Shown: piece by piece, positions 1-7,312 of the stretch
How the letters are laid out: every line of letters begins with the position of its first letter
How positions within the stretch are numbered: the stretch's first letter is position 1
DNA from: an uncultured Porphyromonadaceae bacterium
Lineage (GTDB): Bacteria; Bacteroidota; Bacteroidia; Bacteroidales; Muribaculaceae
Assembly (NCBI GenBank): GCA_947176545.1
Contig: CAMWRB010000012.1
Location: forward strand, 1 to 16,422
DNA: 16,422 nucleotides
Direction of reading: 5' to 3'
Program-made: the position numbers and the translations under genes
Notes under the pieces: model-generated
The model's input: only the letters and a program-made list of their open reading frames with translations
What the model was told of the DNA's origin: nothing
Database searches by the model: none

Positions 1-50
1 CTATTACGACAGAGCTTCTTGATATTCTCGGCGGTCAGGTTGAAAGATAA
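1..50 (+). CDS. Probable 3' end of nuoH (complex I membrane subunit), cut by window edge
   Basis: The reading frame starting at base 3 is open from the window edge to a TAA at 48-50 and encodes about 15 residues ending LLDILGGQVER. In the nuo gene order, NuoH precedes NuoI, so this tail is most simply the C-terminus of NuoH. The tail is too short to recognise the family from sequence. Frame 1 is also open, up to a TGA ending at 96, but its codons (AT-rich, many Lys/Ile) are unlike those of the neighbouring genes. The 48 bases between this stop and nuoI carry no terminator, which fits continuous transcription into nuoI. Confidence 0.42.
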   Translation, partial: ITTELLDILGGQVER

Positions 51-98
51 TCCCATCAAATATAGAATTAAATACATTTTCTTTGACATATCCTGAAA

Positions 99-770
99 AT
101 GAGTAGTATAAAAGAATATTTCAAAGGTGTCGGCGAGGGGGTAAAGAGCCTCCTCACCGGCATGCAAGTTACCGGCAAGGAGTTGGTTACTCCCAAAGTG
201 ACCGAGCAATATCCCGAAAATCGGGCAACGCTTCAGATTCCTGACAGATTTCGCGCCGAGCTTACCCTGAAGTATGATGCTCAGGGACATCACAAATGTA
301 TAGGTTGCGGCATTTGTCAGATGAATTGTCCTAACGGTACAATACAGCTGACCACCAAGATGGTGGAACTTCCCGACGGAAAGAAAAAGCGCAAATTGGA
401 CAAGTATATGTATGATTTGGGTTCATGTACTTTCTGCATGCTCTGTGTCACCACCTGTCCACAGGATGCGCTTGAGTTTACCAATGATTTCGAGCAAGCT
501 GTTTTCACCAGAGATAAGTTGGTGAAACAACTCAACTATCGCCCGGAGCCCGCTGAGACAGAGGCCCCCGCGGCACCCAAGCCGGCTATGGATCCGGAGA
601 AGCTTGCTAAAATAAAGGCTGAGGCTCTTGCAAAGGCTGCCAAGATAAAGGCTGAAAAGGAGGCCGCTGCCGCTGCACAGGCCGGTCAGACAGCCGAGCC
701 GGCAGCTTCAAGCAAGAATGCAGAAAGCAAGCCTGATACTGACGTAACTAACAACGAAACATCCAAATAA
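99..770 (+). CDS. nuoI: NADH:quinone oxidoreductase subunit I (two 4Fe-4S ferredoxin-type subunit)
   Basis: NuoI sits in the connecting arm of complex I and passes electrons through clusters N6a and N6b towards NuoB and quinone. The 223-residue protein has two classic 4Fe-4S motifs: C67, C70, C73, C77-Pro (CIGCGICQMNCP) and C110, C113, C116, C120-Pro (CTFCMLCVTTCP). The N-terminal 50 or so residues correspond to the amphipathic segment that lies on the membrane. From about residue 150 to 223 there is a low-complexity tail rich in Ala, Lys, Glu and Pro, with lysine/alanine repeats at 166-195. This tail is absent from the roughly 180-residue E. coli protein and is probably an exposed, partly helical extension. 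The stop lies 5 bases before nuoJ, so the genes are tightly coupled. The ATG at 99 follows an A-rich leader with no clear Shine-Dalgarno sequence, as is usual in Bacteroidetes. Confidence 0.97.
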   Translation: MSSIKEYFKGVGEGVKSLLTGMQVTGKELVTPKVTEQYPENRATLQIPDRFRAELTLKYDAQGHHKCIGCGICQMNCPNGTIQLTTKMVELPDGKKKRKLDKYMYDLGSCTFCMLCVTTCPQDALEFTNDFEQAVFTRDKLVKQLNYRPEPAETEAPAAPKPAMDPEKLAKIKAEALAKAAKIKAEKEAAAAAQAGQTAEPAASSKNAESKPDTDVTNNETSK

Positions 771-775
771 ACGAT

Positions 776-1303
776 ATGGATTCAGTAGGAAACATTATTC
801 TTTACTTTGTGGTGGCCATTGCTATTGTAGTGTTCAGTTTTATGGCTGTACGCACTACAAAACTACTGCGGGCGGCAACATATCTGCTGTTCGTGCTCAT
901 TGGTTCCGCCATATTTTATTTCCAACTCGGATATCAGTTTCTTGGCGCAGTCCAGTTAGCTGTATATGCCGGTGGTATCATGGTTCTGTTCGTGTTTGCC
1001 ATTCTTCTGACACACAATCCCAATGAGAAGGCCAAGCCGCTTGAGACTCATCGTCGCATAGCCGGCGCTATTGCCGCCGGTCTCGGTGTCGCATGTCTTA
1101 CATACGCTCTGTGCACGATGCCCCTTCTCAACGGTGCATCACTTTCCCAGTGTCTGGCAGCAGAGGAACCCATCACAATGAAAATGATTGGTACGGCATT
1201 TACGGGCACAAACCGTATGCAGTATCTGTTGCCGTTTGAAGCTGTCAGCGTACTTCTGCTGGCATGTATCATCGGTGGTGTCGTAGTGGCAAGAAAGAGA
1301 TAA
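776..1303 (+). CDS. nuoJ: NADH:quinone oxidoreductase subunit J
   Basis: NuoJ is a membrane subunit of complex I at the junction between the quinone module and the antiporter-like subunits. The 175-residue protein has about five hydrophobic helices: residues 7-25, 32-50, 54-78, 94-115 and 150-171. The third contains the family signature around residues 57-74 (GAVQLAVYAGGIMVLFVF), where the TM3 helix carries the pi-bulge linked to coupling. The C-terminal helix has the conserved pattern LLPFEAVSVLLLACIIGG followed by a basic end (ARKR). Length matches the family. The gene begins 5 bases after nuoI and ends 27 bases before nuoK. Confidence 0.95.
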   Translation: MDSVGNIILYFVVAIAIVVFSFMAVRTTKLLRAATYLLFVLIGSAIFYFQLGYQFLGAVQLAVYAGGIMVLFVFAILLTHNPNEKAKPLETHRRIAGAIAAGLGVACLTYALCTMPLLNGASLSQCLAAEEPITMKMIGTAFTGTNRMQYLLPFEAVSVLLLACIIGGVVVARKR

Positions 1304-1330
1304 TCGCTAACCCGTAAAAGAAGAATTAAA

Positions 1331-1642
1331 ATGGATTTAAGCATTTTATGGTATCTTATCCCGAGCGTTATAATGTTTGCTTGCGGAGTCTACGGGTTTG
1401 TTACCCGTAAGAATATGATTGCTATATTGATATCACTCGAATTGATACTCAATTCGGCTGACCTCAATTTTGTCATATTCAACAGATTTTTGTTCCCCGG
1501 CTCGATGGAGGGTATGGTATTCACGCTTTTTGCGATAGCTATAGCGGCTGCTGAGACAGCGATTGCGATTGCTATCATCATCAATATCTATCGTTCTATC
1601 GGAGAAATGAATATTCGTCTAACCAACAAAATGAAGAATTGA
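1331..1642 (+). CDS. nuoK: NADH:quinone oxidoreductase subunit K
   Basis: NuoK is a small three-helix membrane subunit that forms part of the proton path next to NuoJ and NuoN. The 103-residue product has helices at about 5-23, 28-50 and 61-86. Both buried glutamates known to matter for pumping in this family are visible: E37 in LISLELILN and E75 in AIAAAETAIAIA, equivalent to E. coli E36 and E72. The leader AAAAGAAGAATTAAA upstream of the ATG is purine-rich. The TGA at 1640-1642 is 5 bases before the likely ATG of nuoL, so translation of the two is probably coupled. Nothing is missing or unusual. Confidence 0.97.
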   Translation: MDLSILWYLIPSVIMFACGVYGFVTRKNMIAILISLELILNSADLNFVIFNRFLFPGSMEGMVFTLFAIAIAAAETAIAIAIIINIYRSIGEMNIRLTNKMKN

Positions 1643-1647
1643 TATAT

Positions 1648-3591
1648 ATGGGCGTTACACTTCCTATTCTTATACTATGTTTGCCCCTCTTCATGTTTCT
1701 TCTGCTCGGCATCGGCGGAGTGAAGATGACTAAGAAGACCGCCGGTGTACTCGGCATTCTGGGCATGGGCACCTGTATGACGCTGTCATATATAGTAGCC
1801 TTCACATATTTCTTCAGTGGTGATGCTGCATTTATTGTTGATGGCGTACGTCAGCAATTTCAGGTATTTGATGTGACATGGCTGGCATTCACTCAGAAGC
1901 TTGTAGTTAATCTCGGTTTCCTGCTTGACCCCATTTCCGCAATGATGCTTGTAGTCATCACCACCATTTCGTTCATGGTGCATCTCTACAGCTGGGGATA
2001 TATGGAGGGTGAATCCGGTTTCCAACGTTACTATGCGTTCCTGTCGCTCTTCAGCTTCTCAATGCTTGGTCTCGTTGTTGCAACCAACATCTTCCAGATG
2101 TACATTTTCTGGGAGCTTGTAGGCGTGTCATCATACCTGCTCATCGGTTTCTTCTATAAGTTGCCGTCCGCTGTCAGTGCGTCCAAGAAGGCATTTATAG
2201 TTACCCGCTTCGCCGACCTCGGTTTCCTTATCGGTATTCTGATATTGAGTTACTATACCAATACGTTCAACTTCGTCGAGATGACCGGCAATCCGTTCCA
2301 GGTTCTTGCTCAGACTCACGGTGCCACATTCATGGGTGCAAGTGTACTGACATGGGCTATGGTTCTTATCTTCACCGGTGGTATGGGTAAATCCGCTATG
2401 ATGCCGCTGCACATCTGGTTGCCGGACGCAATGGAAGGTCCCACTCCGGTATCCGCACTTATCCACGCTGCGACAATGGTTGTTGCCGGTGTATATCTTG
2501 TGGCACGCATGTTCCCGGTATATTGTGTAGTTGAGACAGCCATGACATTCATAAGTGTCGTCGGTGCCATCACAGCATTCTATGCAGCCGTAGTAGCATG
2601 CACACAGGTAGATATCAAACGTGTGCTCGCATTCTCGACTATTTCTCAGATAGCCTTTATGATGGTGTCACTCGGTGTGGCCCGGGATTATAACATTCCG
2701 GGTGTACATTACTCCGGTCTCGGTTATATGGCCGGTATGTTCCACCTCTTCACTCACGCCATGTTCAAGGCTCTCCTGTTCCTCGGAGCGGGTGCACTGA
2801 TACATGCCGTACATTCAAACGACTATACCAAGATGGGTGGTCTGCGCAAGTATATGCCCGTCACTCACTGGACATTCCTCATAGGCTGTCTCGCAATTGC
2901 GGGTATCTTCCCCTTCTCAGGTTTCTTCTCAAAAGACGAGATGCTGGCTGCAATGTTCAGCAGTCACTGGTTCTGGGGTGCGTGGATGACAATGGTAGCA
3001 GGTTTGACCGCATTCTACATGTTCCGTCTATACTTCCTTATCTTCTGGTGGGAGGAGAATCCCGACTATGCGCACCATAAGCCTCATGATGCTCCGTGGC
3101 AGATGTCAATTCCTCTGATATTCCTTGCCGCTGTCAGCTGTGTTGCCGGCTTTATCCCCTTCGGCAAGCTGGTGACATGGAACGGCGCTCCCTACACCAT
3201 CCACATCGAGCCGGCTGTAGCGGCTACATCTCTTACAGTAGCTGTTGTAGCGATATTGTTGGCTGCCAAGATGTATATGAAGAAGAATGATATACCGACC
3301 AAGGTCAAGAATCTCTGCCCCGGACTCTGGACCGCCGCATATCACCGCTTCTATTGGGATGAGATTTATCAGTTCGTGACGCACAAGATTATATTCGGAA
3401 TTATCTGCCGCAGTATCGCATGGTTTGACCGTCATGTCATCGATGCGACAATGGATGGCTTCGCATGGTTGGCCAACAAGGCATCGTGGTCTATCCGCGG
3501 AATGCAGAGCGGTAATGTTCAGGCCTACGTTCTCTGGTATTTCCTCGGTGCGCTCGCTATAATTTGTGTGACCTGGCTCTGCCTAATTTAA
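1648..3591 (+). CDS. nuoL: NADH:quinone oxidoreductase subunit L (distal antiporter-like subunit)
   Basis: NuoL is the most distal of the three antiporter-like proton-channel subunits and carries the long lateral C-terminal helix along the membrane arm. The protein is 647 residues from the ATG at 1648. A TTG at 1639 would add three residues and overlap nuoK, but ATG is preferred because every other gene here uses it. Conserved features are present: the TM5 glutamate in FWELVGVSSYLLIGF, the TM7 lysine K248 in GGMGKSAMM, the following HIWLPDAMEGPTPVSALIHA stretch, and the later charged motif GFFSKDEML. About 14 or more hydrophobic segments are followed by a C-terminal part rich in Trp, consistent with the lateral helix and its final anchor. 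All pump residues I could place are intact, unlike in nuoM and nuoN downstream. nuoM begins 35 bases later. Confidence 0.96.
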   Translation: MGVTLPILILCLPLFMFLLLGIGGVKMTKKTAGVLGILGMGTCMTLSYIVAFTYFFSGDAAFIVDGVRQQFQVFDVTWLAFTQKLVVNLGFLLDPISAMMLVVITTISFMVHLYSWGYMEGESGFQRYYAFLSLFSFSMLGLVVATNIFQMYIFWELVGVSSYLLIGFFYKLPSAVSASKKAFIVTRFADLGFLIGILILSYYTNTFNFVEMTGNPFQVLAQTHGATFMGASVLTWAMVLIFTGGMGKSAMMPLHIWLPDAMEGPTPVSALIHAATMVVAGVYLVARMFPVYCVVETAMTFISVVGAITAFYAAVVACTQVDIKRVLAFSTISQIAFMMVSLGVARDYNIPGVHYSGLGYMAGMFHLFTHAMFKALLFLGAGALIHAVHSNDYTKMGGLRKYMPVTHWTFLIGCLAIAGIFPFSGFFSKDEMLAAMFSSHWFWGAWMTMVAGLTAFYMFRLYFLIFWWEENPDYAHHKPHDAPWQMSIPLIFLAAVSCVAGFIPFGKLVTWNGAPYTIHIEPAVAATSLTVAVVAILLAAKMYMKKNDIPTKVKNLCPGLWTAAYHRFYWDEIYQFVTHKIIFGIICRSIAWFDRHVIDATMDGFAWLANKASWSIRGMQSGNVQAYVLWYFLGALAIICVTWLCLI

Positions 3592-3626
3592 TGTCAATGC
3601 AGAATAACAGCTAAAAAATCTCGATT

Positions 3627-5144
3627 ATGTTCGCAAATATATTAATCTGGTTTGTAATAATCCCCATACTGATGATGGCGGGTCTCGGTCTCTGCTCCAA
3701 CAAGGGCATGGATGCCATCCGCACGGTTATGGTGGTAGGCTCGACAGCTTTGCTTGCTCTGGCCATTTGGCTCTGCGTTGATTTCCTCGGACTTCGCGCA
3801 GCCGGTGTTACTGATGAAATGTTGCACACAGGGAGCTGGATATGGTATGCTCCCCTCAATATACACCTTGCGGTAGGTGTGGACGGTATCTCAGTACTGA
3901 TGCTTCTGCTCAGTGCCATCATAGTGTTTGCCGGCACATTCGCCTCCTGGAAGATTAATCCGCTGCCCAAGAACTTCTTCTTGTGGTATTGTCTTCTCTC
4001 GACCGGTGTATTCGGTTTCTTCATCTCGATAGATATGTTCACTATGTTCATGTTCTATGAGGTGGCTCTGATTCCGATGTATCTTCTTATCGGTTTCTGG
4101 GGAACTGGCCGCAAGGAGTATTCAGCAATGAAGCTGACCCTGATGCTTATGGGTGGTTCAGCATTCCTGATGCTCGGATTGCTCGGCATCTATTGGCACA
4201 GTGCTCCTCAGGGGGGCGAGCCGACATGGAATATTCTTGAAATAGCCCATAACAGTGCGATTGACCCCTCATGGCAGAATCTGCTGTTCTGTTTCACATT
4301 CGTAGGTTTCGGTGTGCTGGGAGCAATGTTCCCGTTCCACACATGGAGTCCTGACGGTCACGCCTGTGCTCCTACTGCGGTATCAATGCTTCATGCCGGT
4401 GTATTGATGAAACTCGGTGGATACGGCTGCTTCCGTATTGCCATCTATCTGTTGCCGGCTGCCGCCAACGAGCTCGCATGGATATTCATTATCCTGACGG
4501 GTATATCAATCGTGTACGGTGCATTCTCAGCCTGCGTGCAGACAGACCTCAAGTATATCAATGCTTATTCATCAGTGTCTCACTGCGGCATGGTACTCTT
4601 TGCGCTCCTCATGCTCAATCAGACAGCTATGACAGGCGGTATTCTCCAGATGCTCTCCCACGGTCTGATGACAGCCCTGTTCTTCGCGCTGATTGGTATG
4701 ATATATGGTCGTACTCACACACGTGACATCCGTCAAATGGGTGGCTTGATGCGCATAATGCCATATCTCGGTGTATGCTACATGATAGCCGGTTTCGCAT
4801 CTCTCGGTCTTCCGGGTCTTTCAGGTTTTGTCGCTGAGATGACAATATTCTTCGGTTCATTCCAGGATGCGGATACATTCCATCGTATTTTCGTGATTTG
4901 TGCTTGCTCCGCTATCGTCACGACTGCAGTATATATCCTGCGTGTCGTAGGCAAGCTTCTTCTCGGTCCGGTACAGGATGAGCATCATCTTCAGCTGACA
5001 GATGCCACATGGTGGGAGCGTCTTGCCACTGTAACTCTGATACTTTGTATCGCAGGTATCGGCTGCTTCCCCAACTGGATTAACGAGGCCATACAGCATT
5101 CATTCGTACCTATTATTAACGCAATTCAGAACTCGGCAGTCTAA
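3627..5144 (+). CDS. nuoM: NADH:quinone oxidoreductase subunit M (antiporter-like), TM7 lysine apparently replaced
   Basis: NuoM is the middle antiporter-like subunit of the complex I membrane arm. Length is 505 residues (E. coli about 509), with some 14 hydrophobic segments. The TM5 glutamate is present as E145 in FYEVALIPMYLLIGFWG, and the TM8 lysine as K262 in GVLMKLGGYG. The usual TM7 lysine, E. coli K234 in a VKMP...PLHGWLPDAH context, aligns with L231 here (GVLGAMFPFHTWSPDGH). The spacing from this position to the TM8 lysine is 31 residues in both proteins, so the alignment needs no gap. A histidine at 256 (SMLHAG) occupies a region where NuoL also has His. The reading frame is complete and codon use matches its neighbours. 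The gene lies 23 bases before nuoN. Confidence 0.96.
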   Translation: MFANILIWFVIIPILMMAGLGLCSNKGMDAIRTVMVVGSTALLALAIWLCVDFLGLRAAGVTDEMLHTGSWIWYAPLNIHLAVGVDGISVLMLLLSAIIVFAGTFASWKINPLPKNFFLWYCLLSTGVFGFFISIDMFTMFMFYEVALIPMYLLIGFWGTGRKEYSAMKLTLMLMGGSAFLMLGLLGIYWHSAPQGGEPTWNILEIAHNSAIDPSWQNLLFCFTFVGFGVLGAMFPFHTWSPDGHACAPTAVSMLHAGVLMKLGGYGCFRIAIYLLPAAANELAWIFIILTGISIVYGAFSACVQTDLKYINAYSSVSHCGMVLFALLMLNQTAMTGGILQMLSHGLMTALFFALIGMIYGRTHTRDIRQMGGLMRIMPYLGVCYMIAGFASLGLPGLSGFVAEMTIFFGSFQDADTFHRIFVICACSAIVTTAVYILRVVGKLLLGPVQDEHHLQLTDATWWERLATVTLILCIAGIGCFPNWINEAIQHSFVPIINAIQNSAV

Positions 5145-5167
5145 GCCCGTAACAAATAATATCAACA

Positions 5168-6625
5168 ATGGATTATTCACAATTTGGGGCAATGGTGCCC
5201 GAACTGATTGTTCTGGGAATCTTTCTGGTAGTCTTCTTGTTTGACACATTCTCCGGTGAAGGTGCCAAAAAGATTCTGACTCCGCTCACTGCAATCCTCT
5301 TCCTGCTGAGCACTGTGGCAATCTGGATACTCCCCTCGACATCATATGAAGTGTTCGGCGGAATGTATGTCAATGACACAGCTTGCAAGGCTATGAAGTG
5401 CATACTCAATGTCGGTGTCTTTATCGTGATACTTCAATCCGCACCCTGGGTCAATTCAGATGAGCAGGTGATGCGTCGCGGTGAGTTTTTCGAGCTGATG
5501 CTTGTGACTCTCTTCGGTATGTATCTTATGATTTCAGCCCGTCATTTCCTCTTGTTCATCATCGGCCTGGAGTCAGCATCTCTCCCTCTTGCCGCTATGG
5601 TGGCGTTCAATAAGAACAGATATGAGAGTCATGAGGCTGCCATCAAGTATATACTGACAGCTGTATTCTCGTCGGGTATACTGCTTGCAGGTCTGAGCTT
5701 TGTATACGCTTTCTCCGGCGGCTCACTCTACTTCAGCGACATCGCTGCACAGATATGGAGCGGCAGCATGAGCGCTCTCCTGATTGTAGCCATTTCGTTT
5801 GTACTTGCCGGTATCGGTTTCAAACTGTAGCTCGTACCCTTCCACCTTTGGCCAGCAGACGTTTATCAGGGTGCCCCCACAGCTGTGACCGCATATCTCT
5901 CAGTCATCTCCAAAGGAGCGGCAGCATTCGCATTCTTTATCATCTTCGTACAGGTATTCGGTGCCGTTTATGCCGATGCTTGGGAGTGGATGCTCTATGC
6001 AGTGCTGATACTGACCATTACTGTCGGTAACCTCTTTGCGATGCGTCAGAAGAACATGAAGCGATTCATGGCATTCTCGTCAGTATCTCAGGCCGGTTAT
6101 CTAATGCTCGGTGCTATAGCCGCAGATGGTCTTGGTCTGGCTTCAATGATGTTTTACATCTTCGTGTATATTGTCAGCAATCTCGGTGCCTTTGCTGTCA
6201 TCTCAAGCATTGAAAACAAGACAGGTTATGTCAATATGCAGGACTATAACGGACTGCATAAGACCAATCCCTGGTTGTCATTTGCAATGACACTGGCAAT
6301 GTTCTCATTGGCGGGTATTCCCCCGTTTGCGGGTTTCTTCTCGAAGTTCCTCATCTTCACGAGTGTGACCGGTACGGGTTCGATGGCGTTGTATATGCTG
6401 GTGCTTGTAGCATTGATAAACACTATCATATCGCTCTACTACTATCTGTTGGTTGTAAAAGCTATCTGGATTAGCAACGATGAGCCGAAGATAGAAGCTT
6501 ACAGCAGTCAGCGTTGCGAACGTGTAGCACTTTGTCTCTGTGTCGCAGGTATAGTGTTCCTTGGTCTGGTGCCCTACATTTATCAATATTGTGTCGATGC
6601 CGTAGGCATGGCATTCCTCGGATAA
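5168..6625 (+). pseudogene. nuoN: NADH:quinone oxidoreductase subunit N, interrupted by an in-frame amber codon
   Basis: NuoN is the third antiporter-like subunit of complex I, next to NuoK and NuoM. The frame from the ATG at 5168 reads as NuoN for 220 codons, meets TAG at 5828-5830 (codon 221), and continues in the same frame as good NuoN sequence to TAA at 6623-6625. Counting the amber as a sense codon gives 485 residues, the family's normal length. The stop falls in the TM7 motif, just after pump lysine K219: GIGFKL-stop-LVPFHLWPADVYQGAPT. The E. coli motif as I recall it is FKLSLVPFHLW, so the lost residue is probably Ser, and TCG to TAG needs one change. No ATG lies close after the stop. 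The first plausible restart is GTG at 5885, which would leave a fragment without the TM7 start. The gene is either a recent nonsense allele, a read-through gene or a sequence error. Identity is certain; functional state is not. Confidence 0.9.
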
Positions 6626-6660
6626 ACAGCGAAAATTCCACTATAAAACTTCAATATGTA

Positions 6661-6703
6661 TGGCTGTGTCGTAATTTATGTTTGCGACACAGCCACACTT
6701 TTT
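6661..6703 (+). terminator. Intrinsic terminator closing the nuo operon
   Basis: A perfect 11-bp stem (TGGCTGTGTCG at 6661-6671 with CGACACAGCCA at 6685-6695) encloses a 13-base loop. It is followed after CAC by five T at 6699-6703. It lies 35 bases after the nuoN stop and separates the nuo genes from the downstream operon. Confidence 0.87.
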
Positions 6704-6771
6704 AAGTCCTCTTATTTCGATTTTATCAAAATATTGAAAAAATCTTTAGTATCATTAAACCTTGGTAACGT

Positions 6772-6786
6772 GATATTGTCAATATC
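6772..6786. repeat. 15-bp palindrome, operator candidate
   Basis: The sequence GATATTG-T-CAATATC is a perfect inverted repeat with 7-bp arms and a single central base. It overlaps the proposed -33 element of the promoter for the downstream envelope operon. A further half-site copy, ATATTG, lies at 6731-6736. The size and position suit a dimeric DNA-binding regulator, but the region is AT-rich and such palindromes also arise by chance. Confidence 0.4.
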
Positions 6787-6805
6787 GTATAACTATATAT
6801 ATTTA
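6776..6805 (+). promoter_or_regulatory. Candidate Bacteroidetes-type (-33/-7) promoter for the 6820-15734 operon
   Basis: TTG at 6776-6778 (preceded by A, so ATTG against the consensus TTTG) is separated by 19 bases from TATATTTA at 6798-6805. The latter matches the Bacteroides -7 consensus TAnnTTTG except for the last base. The spacing is within the known 19-21 range. Transcription would begin near 6810-6813, leaving a very short leader before the ATG at 6820. The rest of the 6704-6819 intergenic DNA is AT-rich and holds no other feature I can support. Confidence 0.38.
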
Positions 6806-6819
6806 TAAAGTTGTAAGAT

Positions 6820-7263
6820 ATGAAAGCAGAAGAAAAACTTCATCAGAAATATGGACATAATGCCGGCTACAAGGTGCCGGAGGGCTATTTTGATGAATTA
6901 TATGCGAAGATGCATAAAAACCTGCCGGCATATCCGGAAAAGCCACGTGTGCCCAATCTGAGTCGTTGGCAGCGCATGAAACCATATATCTATCTTGCAG
7001 CCATGTTCGTGGGAATATGGTGTATGATGAAAGTCTTTTCAGATATTACAACCAGATTCAATAATATTGAACATGAGGTGCCGGAGAATGTCATTCTTGC
7101 TGTTTCGGACAAGTCTACGGGAGATTATCTTATGGCAGTAGAAACGGAAAATATGAGTGATGATGCCGACCTGAGTCTCGAATCCGAGATGTGTGAGCTG
7201 TATGAGGATATTGATGATTTCAAAGCAGATTTCGATTTTGTGCATCAGCATGATAATTCATAG
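6820..7263 (+). CDS. Small single-span membrane protein, anti-sigma-like (Bacteroidetes 'VPEGYF' type)
   Basis: This is a 147-residue protein of unknown function. The N-terminal part contains YKVPEGYFDELYAKMHKNLP (17-36), a motif I associate with small Bacteroidetes proteins encoded just after ECF sigma factor genes, many thought to act as anti-sigma or sigma-linked membrane proteins. One hydrophobic segment, about 55-73 (PYIYLAAMFVGIWCMMKVF), has a basic stretch before it, so the N-terminal part should be cytoplasmic. The C-terminal half (85-147) is strongly acidic, with many Asp and Glu, and would face the periplasm. No sigma factor gene is next to it: the upstream neighbour is nuoN behind a terminator. 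It appears to be the first gene of an operon with the Spy-like, macroglobulin and LTA-synthase-like genes, 49 bases ahead of the next. The coding call is firm; the anti-sigma role is inference. Confidence 0.78.
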   Translation: MKAEEKLHQKYGHNAGYKVPEGYFDELYAKMHKNLPAYPEKPRVPNLSRWQRMKPYIYLAAMFVGIWCMMKVFSDITTRFNNIEHEVPENVILAVSDKSTGDYLMAVETENMSDDADLSLESEMCELYEDIDDFKADFDFVHQHDNS

Positions 7264-7312
7264 AGATTAACCGAACTGATAATATAAGAGACACGCTATA
7301 AAGTACGTTGAG

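Noticed and set aside
1..96. Frame-1 open stretch ending at TGA 94-96 as the upstream gene tail
   Set aside because: Its codon use and Lys/Ile-rich sequence differ from the neighbouring genes; the frame-3 tail ending at 48-50 fits better.
1639..1647. TTG start for nuoL (and likewise TTG at 13599 for the LTA-synthase-like gene)
   Set aside because: In both cases an ATG lies within four codons, all other genes here start with ATG, and the extra residues carry no family signal. The TTG starts cannot be fully excluded.
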